A stretch of 44,851 nucleotides of DNA. Source: Spirochaetales bacterium. GTDB lineage: Bacteria; Spirochaetota; Spirochaetia; DSM-2461. Under the pieces are notes generated by a model. It did no database searches and had not been told where the DNA came from. It saw nothing but the letters and a program-made list of their open reading frames with translations. Location of the stretch: positions 1 to 44,851 of the forward strand of contig JAFGXR010000056.1 of NCBI GenBank assembly GCA_016936555.1, in the 5' to 3' direction. The position numbers and the translations under genes were made by a program. Shown piece by piece: positions 8,490 through 16,682 of the stretch; position 1 is the first letter of the stretch; the number at the start of each line of letters is the position of its first letter.

Positions 8490-8541
8490 CCGTCCGGAGA
8501 TAAATTAATATGGCGGCTCTTTTACAGCCGCGGTCTTTTTT
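8476..8541 (+). promoter_or_regulatory. Tryptophan transcription attenuator (segments 1-4)
   Basis: Mutually exclusive RNA helices can be read directly. Segment 1 GGCT (8476-8479, in the Trp codons) pairs with segment 2 AGCC (8488-8491). Segment 2 AGCCGTC (8488-8494) pairs with segment 3 GGCGGCT (8512-8518) as antiterminator. Segment 3 GCGGCT (8513-8518) pairs with segment 4 AGCCGC (8526-8531) as terminator, with a T-rich tract at 8534-8541. Stalling at the Trp codons would free segment 2 and favour antitermination. Completed translation would cover segment 2 and allow termination. Confidence 0.82.
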
Positions 8542-8552
8542 GTTTTGAGATA

Positions 8553-8583
8553 GAGCCGTGAGTTTTCGCGGTTCTTTTTTTTT
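8553..8583 (+). terminator. Second intrinsic terminator before trpS
   Basis: GAGCCGTG (8553-8560) pairs with CGCGGTTC (8567-8574) around a six-base loop, with two wobble pairs, and is followed by nine T (8575-8583). It lies between the attenuator and the trpS ribosome-binding site, so it must be read through for trpS expression. Its AGCCG could also pair with segment 3 of the attenuator, linking the two elements. Confidence 0.72.
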
Positions 8584-8607
8584 ATAAAAATTTTTAAGGG
8601 GTTTACA

Positions 8608-9636
8608 ATGGAGAATGGGAAAACGATTTTAACGGGGGACAGGCCGACGGGGCCTCTTCATTTAGGGCATTATGCAGGAAGCCTGAAGAAAAGGATTGAG
8701 CTTCAGGATCAGTTTCGGACTTTTATCGAGATCGCCGATGTACAGGCTTTGACTGATAATTTTCACAATCCGGGGGCTCTGAAAAGGAATGTCATGGAGG
8801 TGATGCTGGATTATCTTTCAGTTGGACTGGATCCGGAAAAGGTTACATTTGTTCTGCAATCACAAATTCCAGAGATTCATGAGTTATCTATTTATTTCCT
8901 CAATCTCGTTACCGTTTCCCGTGCTCTGAGAAATCCGACGGTGAAGAGCGAGATTTATGAGAAGAGAAACGATCCGGGGAAAATGAGCCATTTCGGTAAG
9001 GAACTGGATATTCCTCTTGGTTTTCTCATATATCCCGTACATCAAGCGGCTGATATCGCAGTTTTTGATGCGGACCTCGTTCCCGTCGGAAATGATCAAT
9101 TGCCTATGCTTGAACAGGCAAGGGAGATTGTTAGAAAATTCAATTCTCTTTATGGAGATGATATTCTGAAAATGCCGGAACCGGTACTCAGCGATTGTGA
9201 GAGACTGCCCGGCATTGACGGGCGGGCGAAGATGAGCAAATCTCTCAATAACGGCATTTATCTGAAGGATTCAAAAGAAACTGTTGAAAAGAAGATAAAA
9301 TCGCTGTTTACCGATCCCAAAAGAATACGGGCTGATATTCCGGGAGAAGTGGAAGGAAATCCGCTATTCATATATCATGACGCATTTAACCGGCATGCTG
9401 ACGAGGTTGAAGAGTTCAAGAGATTATATAAAGCCGGGAAGATTGGCGATATGCCTGTGAAAATGAGATTGATGGAGGAGATCAACGAATTCCTCGAACC
9501 CGTCAGGGAGAAGAGGGAGTCCTATCAGGGGAGAGAAAATCTGATTATTGAAATGTTGATGGATCAAAGTGCTGACGCAAGAAAAACAAGCTCGGCGGTT
9601 TTAAAGCGCGTGCGCAGGGTCGTGGGAATAATCTGA
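8608..9636 (+). CDS. trpS: Tryptophanyl-tRNA synthetase
   Basis: The class I aminoacyl-tRNA synthetase TrpRS, 342 residues, which is the usual length. The HIGH-type motif is HLGH within [16 protein letters not shown] near residue 15, and the KMSKS loop is KMSKS within [12 protein letters not shown] near residue 210. It charges tRNA-Trp in the cytoplasm. The ATG follows AAGGGG closely. The preceding leader peptide and attenuator would raise its expression when charged tRNA-Trp is low. A small membrane-protein gene follows after one base, so the two are co-transcribed and probably translationally coupled. Confidence 0.95.
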   Translation: MENGKTILTGDRPTGPLHLGHYAGSLKKRIELQDQFRTFIEIADVQALTDNFHNPGALKRNVMEVMLDYLSVGLDPEKVTFVLQSQIPEIHELSIYFLNLVTVSRALRNPTVKSEIYEKRNDPGKMSHFGKELDIPLGFLIYPVHQAADIAVFDADLVPVGNDQLPMLEQAREIVRKFNSLYGDDILKMPEPVLSDCERLPGIDGRAKMSKSLNNGIYLKDSKETVEKKIKSLFTDPKRIRADIPGEVEGNPLFIYHDAFNRHADEVEEFKRLYKAGKIGDMPVKMRLMEEINEFLEPVREKRESYQGRENLIIEMLMDQSADARKTSSAVLKRVRRVVGII

Positions 9637-9637
9637 T

Positions 9638-10279
9638 ATGGATGGCAATGAAAAGAAAGGGAATTTTCAGGCGATAATTTCGATTATTCTCTGGTGTTTA
9701 AGCGGAGTCTGTTTCAGAAAGGGATCGGAAGTTTTCAAACCTATGACTTATCTGGCTCTTATAACGGGAATCGGTGTGCTGACTGCTGTTCTCATTCAGT
9801 ATCTGAGAAAGAAAAACCTGAAATCTCTCTTTTTTCTCCCAATGAAAGTTATTATTGCAGGTATTCCCGGGATCTCTATTTATACTGTGTTTCTGGCTTT
9901 TGCCGGTGACTTTTATCTTTCCAGACCTCAATGTCTGTTACCCCATATACTGGCTCTGACAGGCGGTTTCTTCTGGGCGGTTTATTCAGTAATGCTCAAG
10001 GTCCGGGAAATTCCTGATGAGCAGTCCGGTACGGCTTTTCATTTTACCTTTTGTTCTGTTTTATCTTTGATCATCGCTCTGATTCTGGGTGAGTTTTCTG
10101 AAATCCCCACTCTGACTGGAGAGTCGCTGTTCTGGATTATTCTCGGCGGTGTCGGTCCCGTTGGAATTGCCTATTACCTCTGGGAGCTGGGGTTGATACC
10201 CGGTGCCCTGATGATCGCGGCCGGAGCGTATGCCGTCAGAATGGCTGTTGCGGGAGTTGAGAAGCCGGAATCCTGTTGA
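9638..10279 (+). CDS. Shortened EamA/DMT-family transporter, possibly decayed
   Basis: A membrane protein of 213 residues with the signatures of the drug/metabolite transporter superfamily, close in flavour to aromatic amino acid exporters such as YddG. Visible segments match transmembrane helices 1-3 (about 10-26, 36-53, 70-90), 6-8 (about 98-120, 133-150, 162-185, including FFWAVYSVML and YYLWELGL) and the last helix (IPGALMIAAGAYAV). Normal members have about 290-300 residues and ten helices. The region for helices 4-5 (after FLAFAG) and for helix 9 (after WELGL) is missing, as if two in-frame deletions had occurred. Its start is one base after the trpS stop, so it shares the Trp-attenuated transcript. 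A tryptophan transport role fits the context, but the deletions make activity doubtful. Confidence 0.65.
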   Translation: MDGNEKKGNFQAIISIILWCLSGVCFRKGSEVFKPMTYLALITGIGVLTAVLIQYLRKKNLKSLFFLPMKVIIAGIPGISIYTVFLAFAGDFYLSRPQCLLPHILALTGGFFWAVYSVMLKVREIPDEQSGTAFHFTFCSVLSLIIALILGEFSEIPTLTGESLFWIILGGVGPVGIAYYLWELGLIPGALMIAAGAYAVRMAVAGVEKPESC

Positions 10280-10281
10280 AA

Positions 10282-11034
10282 TCAGATACCGTATTTTTTC
10301 AGGATTTTTTCAATAGTTCCATCTTCCCACATTTCGTCAAGAACACAGTTCAGCTCGTAGATGATATTCGAGTGGGGCGATTGTTTGCTGATGAGGAGAT
10401 GGAAGTGGCTTTCTTCTCCGATGCCTTCTGTTTCCACTATCAATTCCTGCAGTTCCAGTTGTTCTATATTGGAGCGGGCTATGCTTTTCTCTTCGATTAT
10501 CAGATCTCCCCGGCCGGCGGCGAGCATTCTGTACATGCCTTCTACTCCTCTGGCATATTCTACAGGTATGTGGAATTTCTCAGCGACATTTTCTTTAATC
10601 CAGTCATTGCCAATATAGGAAATAACGGAGTAGCCTGTTTGTTTTATATCAGCTAAACCGTGAAGCTCGTTTATAGTTTCCAGGTTCTCATGTTCTATAT
10701 AGGTATAGATGAGCCTTTTTTTTACCCAGACAGGCGAATCCGTTGATATAGCGTATTCCAGTCTTTCCTTGGTCGGTATGGTGAGCATCATGTCGCGGTC
10801 ACCGGTTTTTACCAGATGCTGGCAACGGGGCCATGGGTATATGGATATTTCCACTGGTATCCCCATTCGGTTTTCCAGGGCTTCAATAGTTATTTCGTAG
10901 AGGAATCCGGCATAGTTTCCCTTTTCATCTATGTAATTGGCCGGTGCGTAATCGGTGAATACCCATTGGATAGGTTCATCTCCATAGATGTTCAGAAAGA
11001 AAAATAATAATAAAATAATTGATAAGATCCGCAT
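10282..11034 (-). CDS. Periplasmic solute-binding protein, family 3 type (orphan)
   Basis: This protein of 250 residues has a cleavable signal peptide (MRILSIILLLFFFLNIYG, mature part beginning near DEPIQWV). A bacterial extracellular solute-binding family 3 fold follows: FTDYAPANYIDEKGNYAGF at the start, a middle segment DMMLTIPTKERLEYAIS, and EDGTIEKILKKYGI at the end. Such proteins usually bind amino acids or related small molecules for ABC importers or sensor kinases. No permease or ATPase gene is adjacent, so it may serve a transporter encoded elsewhere or be a stand-alone sensor. It converges on the DMT gene with only two bases between the stop codons and is divergent from the sorE-like gene. 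Ligand unknown. Confidence 0.8.
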   Translation of the reverse strand: MRILSIILLLFFFLNIYGDEPIQWVFTDYAPANYIDEKGNYAGFLYEITIEALENRMGIPVEISIYPWPRCQHLVKTGDRDMMLTIPTKERLEYAISTDSPVWVKKRLIYTYIEHENLETINELHGLADIKQTGYSVISYIGNDWIKENVAEKFHIPVEYARGVEGMYRMLAAGRGDLIIEEKSIARSNIEQLELQELIVETEGIGEESHFHLLISKQSPHSNIIYELNCVLDEMWEDGTIEKILKKYGI

Positions 11035-11153
11035 CTTTTAACCTATTCTATATAATTATATTACTTTTCATGGCCATATTATTAATTCTATTTTTATTTA
11101 TTTGTTCTCTATGGGGAAAAAAGAAAAGAAAGCAGAAATTATATGTAAAAACA

Positions 11154-11197
11154 TTGACAGGAAAGCTATACGAAAGATAATATAAAGTATAACGAAA
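11154..11197 (+). promoter_or_regulatory. Promoter of the sorE-like gene with the bipartite CGAAA operator
   Basis: TTGACA (11154-11159), 16-bp spacer and GATAAT (11176-11181) form a strong promoter. CGAAA boxes at 11171-11175 and 11193-11197 are 22 bp apart. The block CGAAAGATAAT, eight variable bases and TAACGAAA is shared with the dehydrogenase operon promoter (586-612). Identical placement relative to the -10 points to one regulator acting on both. The divergent binding-protein gene shares this intergenic region. Confidence 0.72.
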
Positions 11198-11231
11198 GTT
11201 AAATGAGGGAATTAAAATCAGGAGTAAAAAT

Positions 11232-12494
11232 ATGAAAACGAAAGCTGTACGCCTCTACGGCAAAGGTGATTTAAGATTGGAAGAGTTTGAACTTCCTGAA
11301 TTGAAAGAGGGGGAAATACTGGCGAGAATCGTTTCAGACAGTATCTGCATGTCTTCCTACAAGGCTCAGAGCCAGGGGCCTGATCATAAACGTGTTCCCG
11401 ATAATGTCGCCGATAATCCCGTTATCATCGGTCATGAGTTCTGCGGCGAGATTGTGGAAGTGGGATCCAGATGGTCTTCTCAATTTAAACGCGGAGACCG
11501 GTTTTCCATCCAGCCCGCTCTGAACTACAAGGGCAGCCTCGAGGCTCCCGGATATTCCTACAGCTATATCGGCGGAGATGCGACATATATCATTATCCCG
11601 GAAGAGGTCATGGAAATGGATTGTCTTCTCCCCTATGACGGCGAGGCTTTTTTTATGGGATCCCTAGCCGAACCCATGTCCTGTCTGGTCGGGGCTATGC
11701 ATGCCAATTACCACATTAAACAGGGAACTTACATTCATGATATGGGTATCGTCGAAGGCGGTGCCATGGCTGTTCTGGCCGGTGTGGGACCGATGGGTCT
11801 CGGACTGATCGATTATACAATTCACTGCGACCGCAGACCGGCCAGGCTTGTTGTTACTGATATCGATACAGCAAGACTGGAGCGTGCCGCATCCATTTAC
11901 ACGGTAGAAGAAGCTGCTGCCAATGGTGTTGAGCTCTCCTATGTGAACACGGCCGAAATCGGAAATCCCGTGCAGGCATTGATGGAACTCAATAAGGGAG
12001 AGGGGTACGATGATGTTTTCGTCATGGCGCCTGTTAAACCTGTTGTCGAGCAGGGAGATGCACTGCTCGGAAAAGACGGATGTCTCAACTTTTTTGCCGG
12101 TCCTTCCAATACGGATTTCTCGGCATCCATGAATTTCTACGATGTCCATTATGCGGCCCATCACATTGTCGGAACCAGCGGTGGAAATACCGATGATATG
12201 CGGGAATCCCTGGAGATGATGTCCAAAGGGCTGATCAACCCCGCAGCCATGATTACACACATAGGCGGACTCGATGCCGTTGTGGATACGACAATCAACC
12301 TTCCGAAAATTCCCGGAGGTAAAAAGCTGATTTACACGGGAATTTCCATGGAGCTGACGGCTATTGCCGATTTTGCGGAAAAGGGAAAGAGTGAGTCGTT
12401 ATTCAAGGGGTTGGATGAAATCTGTAGAAGAAACAAGGGATTGTGGTCGGCTGAAGCGGAACAGTATCTTCTGAAAAACGCGGAAAATATCTGA
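11232..12494 (+). CDS. sorE: L-sorbose-1-phosphate reductase-like zinc alcohol dehydrogenase
   Basis: A medium-chain dehydrogenase of 420 residues, most like SorE, which reduces L-sorbose 1-phosphate to D-sorbitol (glucitol) 6-phosphate with NAD(P)H. Visible features are the catalytic-zinc ligands in DSICMSSY (Cys) and IIGHEFCGEI (His-Glu), a nucleotide-binding segment GVGPMGLGLIDY near 185, and no four-cysteine structural-zinc loop. Length and the opening MKTKAVRLYGKGDLRLEEFELP suit SorE. The gene is monocistronic, between two binding-protein genes. Its stop codon directly abuts the stop of the convergent gene. The shared operator with the operon at 665-8241 links it to the SDR there, which could catalyse the next step. 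No sorbose PTS is visible, so the true substrate may be another ketose or polyol phosphate. Confidence 0.78.
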   Translation: MKTKAVRLYGKGDLRLEEFELPELKEGEILARIVSDSICMSSYKAQSQGPDHKRVPDNVADNPVIIGHEFCGEIVEVGSRWSSQFKRGDRFSIQPALNYKGSLEAPGYSYSYIGGDATYIIIPEEVMEMDCLLPYDGEAFFMGSLAEPMSCLVGAMHANYHIKQGTYIHDMGIVEGGAMAVLAGVGPMGLGLIDYTIHCDRRPARLVVTDIDTARLERAASIYTVEEAAANGVELSYVNTAEIGNPVQALMELNKGEGYDDVFVMAPVKPVVEQGDALLGKDGCLNFFAGPSNTDFSASMNFYDVHYAAHHIVGTSGGNTDDMRESLEMMSKGLINPAAMITHIGGLDAVVDTTINLPKIPGGKKLIYTGISMELTAIADFAEKGKSESLFKGLDEICRRNKGLWSAEAEQYLLKNAENI

Positions 12495-13205
12495 TCACTT
12501 CTTTGCGAGGAGCTCTTCTTCCAGCTGAAGAATCAGCTTCTCCATTTCGCCGCTTTCCCTCATCTCTCTAAGCTTTTGATCGATTATGGGGACAATATGG
12601 CTGTTTTTTCTGTGTAGAAAGTGGTACAGGTCCAGCGAAATGACCGGATCGGCCAGACCGGTCATTTCATCGTTGCCTGTATCGGCCAAGGTGAAATTCC
12701 CTCCCAGTCTGCTGGTCAGGGCGATATCGGCCCGGCCTATCCTGACGAATTCCATCATGGCTTCCATGCTGTCGAAATCGTAAACTTCGGGAACATCCCC
12801 GGTCAGCCTGTCCGTATTGACGACGCCTTTTATGCGGGCTACCCTGTAATTCTTCAGCTCCTCTTTTGTCACATGCTCTATTCCGCTGTCCTTCCGGACA
12901 AAGGCGAGAGTTGAATTCTGATAAAGCACAGTGGGAACTTTTATCAGCTGGGGGAATATCATTTCAAAGGACGCTATTCTCGCGACTTCGCCGTCCACAG
13001 CGCCGCTTGATGCTTCCTGCTGGGCCCTTAGCGCCGACATGGGGAGAATCTCCACTTCCAATCCTATTTCTGCGTACAGTTCTGTCAGGATCATGGCGCA
13101 AACGCTTTGTATTGCCTGATCTTCGATGACAGCCAGTCTGAGATCCTGTGCGCCGAGAGTAAATATTATTGCCGTAAGCAGAAATGCAATAAATTTTTTT
13201 CTCAC
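12495..13205 (-). CDS. Periplasmic solute-binding protein, family 3 type (second orphan)
   Basis: A second small binding-protein-like gene of about 236 residues. The signal peptide is MRKKFIAFLLTAIIFTLGA with cleavage near AQDLRLA, and the body resembles family 3 solute-binding proteins (EIGLEVEILPM, DGEVARIASFE, LKNYRVARIKGVVNT, GRADIALTS, MRESGEMEKLI). The start is taken as GTG at 13205, with AGG five bases upstream and right before the lysine-rich signal sequence. An upstream ATG at 13268 would bury the signal peptide and was rejected. Its stop abuts the sorE-like stop codon, making a TGATCA join with no space for a terminator. As with the gene at 10282, no partner transporter is near. Ligand unknown. 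Confidence 0.75.
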   Translation of the reverse strand: MRKKFIAFLLTAIIFTLGAQDLRLAVIEDQAIQSVCAMILTELYAEIGLEVEILPMSALRAQQEASSGAVDGEVARIASFEMIFPQLIKVPTVLYQNSTLAFVRKDSGIEHVTKEELKNYRVARIKGVVNTDRLTGDVPEVYDFDSMEAMMEFVRIGRADIALTSRLGGNFTLADTGNDEMTGLADPVISLDLYHFLHRKNSHIVPIIDQKLREMRESGEMEKLILQLEEELLAKK

Positions 13206-13321
13206 AATAACCTCATAGGATAAGTTTAATACAGGAGGGAGGTTTTTTGAAAAGAAATATTTTCCCATTGGCCTGGCCGGGAATCCGTTGATAGCGCTTC
13301 GCTTGTTCGCCGCTCATGTTT

Positions 13322-13354
13322 GATTTACACATAAACTGGAATGATTTGTAAATC
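13322..13354. promoter_or_regulatory. Inverted repeat before the rhaB-fucI operon, candidate operator
   Basis: GATTTACA (13322-13329) and TGTAAATC (13347-13354) are perfect 8-bp inverted arms with 17 bp between them, about 35 bp before the kinase start. Arm centres are 25 bp apart, between two and two and a half helical turns. It could bind a regulator such as the AraC-type protein of this operon. No convincing -10/-35 pair was found beside it, so the role is a guess. Confidence 0.35.
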
Positions 13355-13387
13355 GACAGGGGCATGAAGGGATTTTAATATGAAATC

Positions 13388-14866
13388 ATGAATGAGCGGG
13401 GAAATTATCTGGCATTGGATTTCGGCGCTGAAAGCGGCCGGGCTATTATCGTATCGTTAAGCAGGGAAAAGGCGGAACTGAGGGAAATACATCGATTCCC
13501 GAACAGGCCTGTATTACTGAACGGAACTCTGCAATGGGATCTTCCCTATCTGTTCGGGGAGATCATTACATCTTTGAAAAGGGCTAAGGCGGAAGATATT
13601 CCGCTCGATGGTCTGGCTGTTGATACCTGGGGAGTCGATTTCGGTCTGCTTGATATCTATGGCGATCTGATCGGAAATCCCGTGCACTACAGGGACAACA
13701 GGACAGATAACATAAAAGATGGCAGTCCCATGACCGATGAGGATATTTTCAAAGAGACGGGAGCGCTGCCCTGGAATATCGGTTCTCTTTTCCAGTTAAA
13801 ATCGCTTCTGGACCAAAAACCCGGACAGCTGGACAGGGCCGTTGATTTTCTCCATACGCCCGATCTGTTCAATTATCTGCTCTGCGGCGAAAAGAAATCG
13901 GAGCTGACAATAGCCAGCACCTCGCTGCTTGTAAACACCGAAGGAGCGTGGTCAGCCAAAGTTCTGAATTCCTTCCGTCTCCCTCCGGTTTTCAGAGACA
14001 TAGTCAAGCCCGGTTCTGTCCTGTCCACATTGCGCCCGGAACTGGAAGACCTGACCGGCTTTACCAATCTCAAGGTGCTGACAACCTGTTCTCACGATAC
14101 GGCATCGGTTGCTGCCGTCGTTCCCGAAAGAGAAAGCGACACCGCATTCCTCAGCAGCGGAACCTGGAGCATTCTCGGGAAAATAAATGACAAACCGGTT
14201 ACAGATCTCAAGTTGCTGGAAAAGGGGTTTACAAATGAAGCCTCTCTGGAATCCTGGTATCTCTGCCGCAATATTACGGGACTCTTTCCCTTTCAGGAGT
14301 TAAAGAGAGAGTGGGAACATTCTTCAGATCCCTGGGATTACGGAAAGATGTGCAGCGAAGCCGCTGAAGCGGAGAGCAGAGGTGTCGTCGATCTTGAATT
14401 CAGTGACTTCAAGTTGCCGGGACATATGAATGAAAAAATTATCGGGTATCTGACCGGTTATCACGGTGCTGGAATCAGCCTGACAAGAGGGGAGGCGGCA
14501 AAAGTTCTCCTCGACAGTCTGGCTCTTGAGTATGCTTTTAATCTGGAAATTCTGGAAAATCTCACAGGACAGAAAATCAACAGGCTTTATATACTGGGGG
14601 GCGGAACAAAAAACACCTACCTCTGCCAGAGAACCGCAGATCTTTGCGGAAAAAATGTCGTGGCGGGAATTGACCAGGGGACGGCACTCGGTAACGGTTT
14701 GGTCCAGGCATACGGGCTGGGGCATATCAGCAGTGCGGAAGAGATCCGGAGAGTCGCGGCCCGTAGTTTTCCCATGAAGGAGTACCTGCCCGGCCGAGAA
14801 AATGAAACCGAAAAATTAATTAATGCATATCGCAAACTGAAGGAGAGAAATAATGACAATGAATAA
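13388..14866 (+). CDS. rhaB: Rhamnulokinase-family sugar kinase (probably phosphorylates L-fuculose here)
   Basis: A FGGY-family carbohydrate kinase of 492 residues that resembles rhamnulokinase RhaB more than fuculokinase FucK. Features are the N-terminal phosphate-1 motif [12 protein letters not shown], the substrate region [25 protein letters not shown], and the C-terminal adenosine segment [15 protein letters not shown]. It would phosphorylate a ketose on O1. The gene overlaps the fucI start by 14 bases, so the two form one operon. Because the isomerase is L-fucose isomerase, the likely substrate is L-fuculose rather than L-rhamnulose; this comes from context. No aldolase gene for the next step is in the window. 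Confidence 0.85.
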   Translation: MNERGNYLALDFGAESGRAIIVSLSREKAELREIHRFPNRPVLLNGTLQWDLPYLFGEIITSLKRAKAEDIPLDGLAVDTWGVDFGLLDIYGDLIGNPVHYRDNRTDNIKDGSPMTDEDIFKETGALPWNIGSLFQLKSLLDQKPGQLDRAVDFLHTPDLFNYLLCGEKKSELTIASTSLLVNTEGAWSAKVLNSFRLPPVFRDIVKPGSVLSTLRPELEDLTGFTNLKVLTTCSHDTASVAAVVPERESDTAFLSSGTWSILGKINDKPVTDLKLLEKGFTNEASLESWYLCRNITGLFPFQELKREWEHSSDPWDYGKMCSEAAEAESRGVVDLEFSDFKLPGHMNEKIIGYLTGYHGAGISLTRGEAAKVLLDSLALEYAFNLEILENLTGQKINRLYILGGGTKNTYLCQRTADLCGKNVVAGIDQGTALGNGLVQAYGLGHISSAEEIRRVAARSFPMKEYLPGRENETEKLINAYRKLKERNNDNE

Positions 14867-16646
14867 AGCTGAAAACCGTCTCCGCGGTTCCATGCCCAGA
14901 GTGGGAATCCGCCCGACCATAGACGGACGGCGTAACGGTGTCCGCGAGTCACTGGAAGAACAGACCATGAATATGGCGAAAAGCGCCGCGAAACTGATCA
15001 GTGAGAACCTGAGACATCCCAACGGGCTGCCTGTTGAGTGCGTTATCGCCGATACGACCATCGGGGGGTTTGCCGAAGCGGCTGACTGCGCCGACAAGTT
15101 CAAACGTGAAAATGTGGGCGTTTCGCTGACCGTGACGCCCTGCTGGTGTTACGGATCGGAGACCATGGATACGGATCCCCATATGCCCAAAGCCGTCTGG
15201 GGTTTCAACGGAACGGAAAGACCCGGCGCCGTTTATCTGGCGGCTGTTCTGGCCGGTTACACCCAGAAAGGTCTTCCCGCCTTCGGCATATACGGACGGG
15301 ATGTTCAGGATTCCGATGATTCATCGGTTCCCGAAGATGTAAAAGATAAAATCCTCGATTTCGCCAAAGCGGGACTCGCCGTCGCCTATATGAAGGATAA
15401 AGCGTATCTCTCGCTCGGGAATGTTTCCATGGGTATCGCCGGTTCCATAGTGGATCAGGATTTCTTCCTCAAGTACCTCGGCATCCGCACGGAAACGGTC
15501 GATATGGTTGAGTTCATGCGCCGCATCGATGAGGAAATCTACGATAAGGAAGAATACGAAAAGGCCATGAAATGGGTCGCCGATTTCTGCAAGGTCGGTA
15601 AGGATGACAATCCGGCGGATAAACAGAGAACAGCGGAACAGAAACAGGAAGACTGGGAAACATCGGTAAAAATGACTTTAATCGCCAGGGATCTCATGGT
15701 GGGGAATCCGAAACTGGCTGAAATCGGATACGGGGAGGAGGCCATGGGGCGCAACGCCATAGCGGGCGGTTTCCAGGGGCAGCGCCAGTGGACCGACTAC
15801 AAGGCCAACGGCGATTTTATGGAAACCATGCTCAACACCTCCTTCGACTGGAACGGAATCAGAGAACCCTATATTATGGCGACGGAAAATGACTCGCTCA
15901 ATGCCGTGCCCATGCTGTTCGGCCACCTGCTGACGGACCGAGCCCAGATTTTCAGCGATGTGAGGACCTACTGGAGTCCCGATGCGATTGAACGGGTTAC
16001 AGGCTGGAAGCCCGAAGGACCGGCTGCCGGAGGGCTTATCCATCTGATCAATTCCGGTTCGACGACTCTCGACGGATCGGGAGCCATGAGCGAAAATGGT
16101 GAACCGGTTATGAAACCCTGGTGGAATGTGACGGAGGAGGACGCTAAGAACTGTCTCGACGCCACTCTATTCCGTCCCGCCGATACGGGCTATTTCAGAG
16201 GCGGCGGTTATTCCACGGACTTCCTGACTAAAGGCGGTATGCCCGTAACCATGAGTCGCGTTAATCTGGTCAACGGATTGGGACCTGTCCTGCAGATTGC
16301 TGAAGGTTTTACTGCGGAGATTCCCGCTAATGTACACGATACGCTTGATGACAGAACCAATCCGACCTGGCCGACGACCTGGTTCGCCCCGCGTCTGACC
16401 GGAGAGGGGAACTTCAGCGATGTCTACGCGGTCATGGCCAACTGGGGTGCCAACCACGGTGCCATCAGCTACGGCCATATCGGAGCTCAGCTGATAACAT
16501 TGGCTTCCATGCTCAGAATCCCTGTTTCCATGCACAATGTTCCGGAGGATCGGATTTTCAGGCCCTCCGCCTGGGCTTCCTTCGGTATGGATCGGGAGGG
16601 AGCGGATTTCAGGGCCTGCTCCAATTTCGGGCCTCTCTATAAATAA
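14853..16646 (+). CDS. fucI: L-fucose isomerase
   Basis: A cytoplasmic Mn-dependent aldose-ketose isomerase converting L-fucose to L-fuculose (also D-arabinose to D-ribulose in this family). Its 597 residues match FucI length. Opening [20 protein letters not shown] is characteristic. Likely metal ligands are Glu in ATENDSLNA, Asp in FSDVRTYW and His in [11 protein letters not shown], in the order of E337, D361 and H528 of the E. coli enzyme. The ATG at 14853 has AGGAGA six to seven bases upstream and lies inside the end of the kinase gene. The AraC-type regulator follows directly. Confidence 0.93.
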   Translation: MTMNKAENRLRGSMPRVGIRPTIDGRRNGVRESLEEQTMNMAKSAAKLISENLRHPNGLPVECVIADTTIGGFAEAADCADKFKRENVGVSLTVTPCWCYGSETMDTDPHMPKAVWGFNGTERPGAVYLAAVLAGYTQKGLPAFGIYGRDVQDSDDSSVPEDVKDKILDFAKAGLAVAYMKDKAYLSLGNVSMGIAGSIVDQDFFLKYLGIRTETVDMVEFMRRIDEEIYDKEEYEKAMKWVADFCKVGKDDNPADKQRTAEQKQEDWETSVKMTLIARDLMVGNPKLAEIGYGEEAMGRNAIAGGFQGQRQWTDYKANGDFMETMLNTSFDWNGIREPYIMATENDSLNAVPMLFGHLLTDRAQIFSDVRTYWSPDAIERVTGWKPEGPAAGGLIHLINSGSTTLDGSGAMSENGEPVMKPWWNVTEEDAKNCLDATLFRPADTGYFRGGGYSTDFLTKGGMPVTMSRVNLVNGLGPVLQIAEGFTAEIPANVHDTLDDRTNPTWPTTWFAPRLTGEGNFSDVYAVMANWGANHGAISYGHIGAQLITLASMLRIPVSMHNVPEDRIFRPSAWASFGMDREGADFRACSNFGPLYK

Positions 16647-16682
16647 TTGCCAGATAGAACGGATAAACCTATACTGGGGTTA

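Noticed and set aside
8390-8607. T-box leader before trpS
   Set aside because: No AGGGTGG-type T-box sequence or specifier loop; the WWW leader peptide and 1:2/2:3/3:4 pairings explain the region better.
13206-13268. Upstream ATG for the second binding protein
   Set aside because: It would place about 21 residues before the lysine-rich signal peptide; GTG at 13205 has a suitably placed AGG.
16647-16682. TTG start of the AraC regulator directly after the fucI stop
   Set aside because: No ribosome-binding site, and the extra residues are not part of the cupin domain; ATG at 16683 follows CTGGGG.
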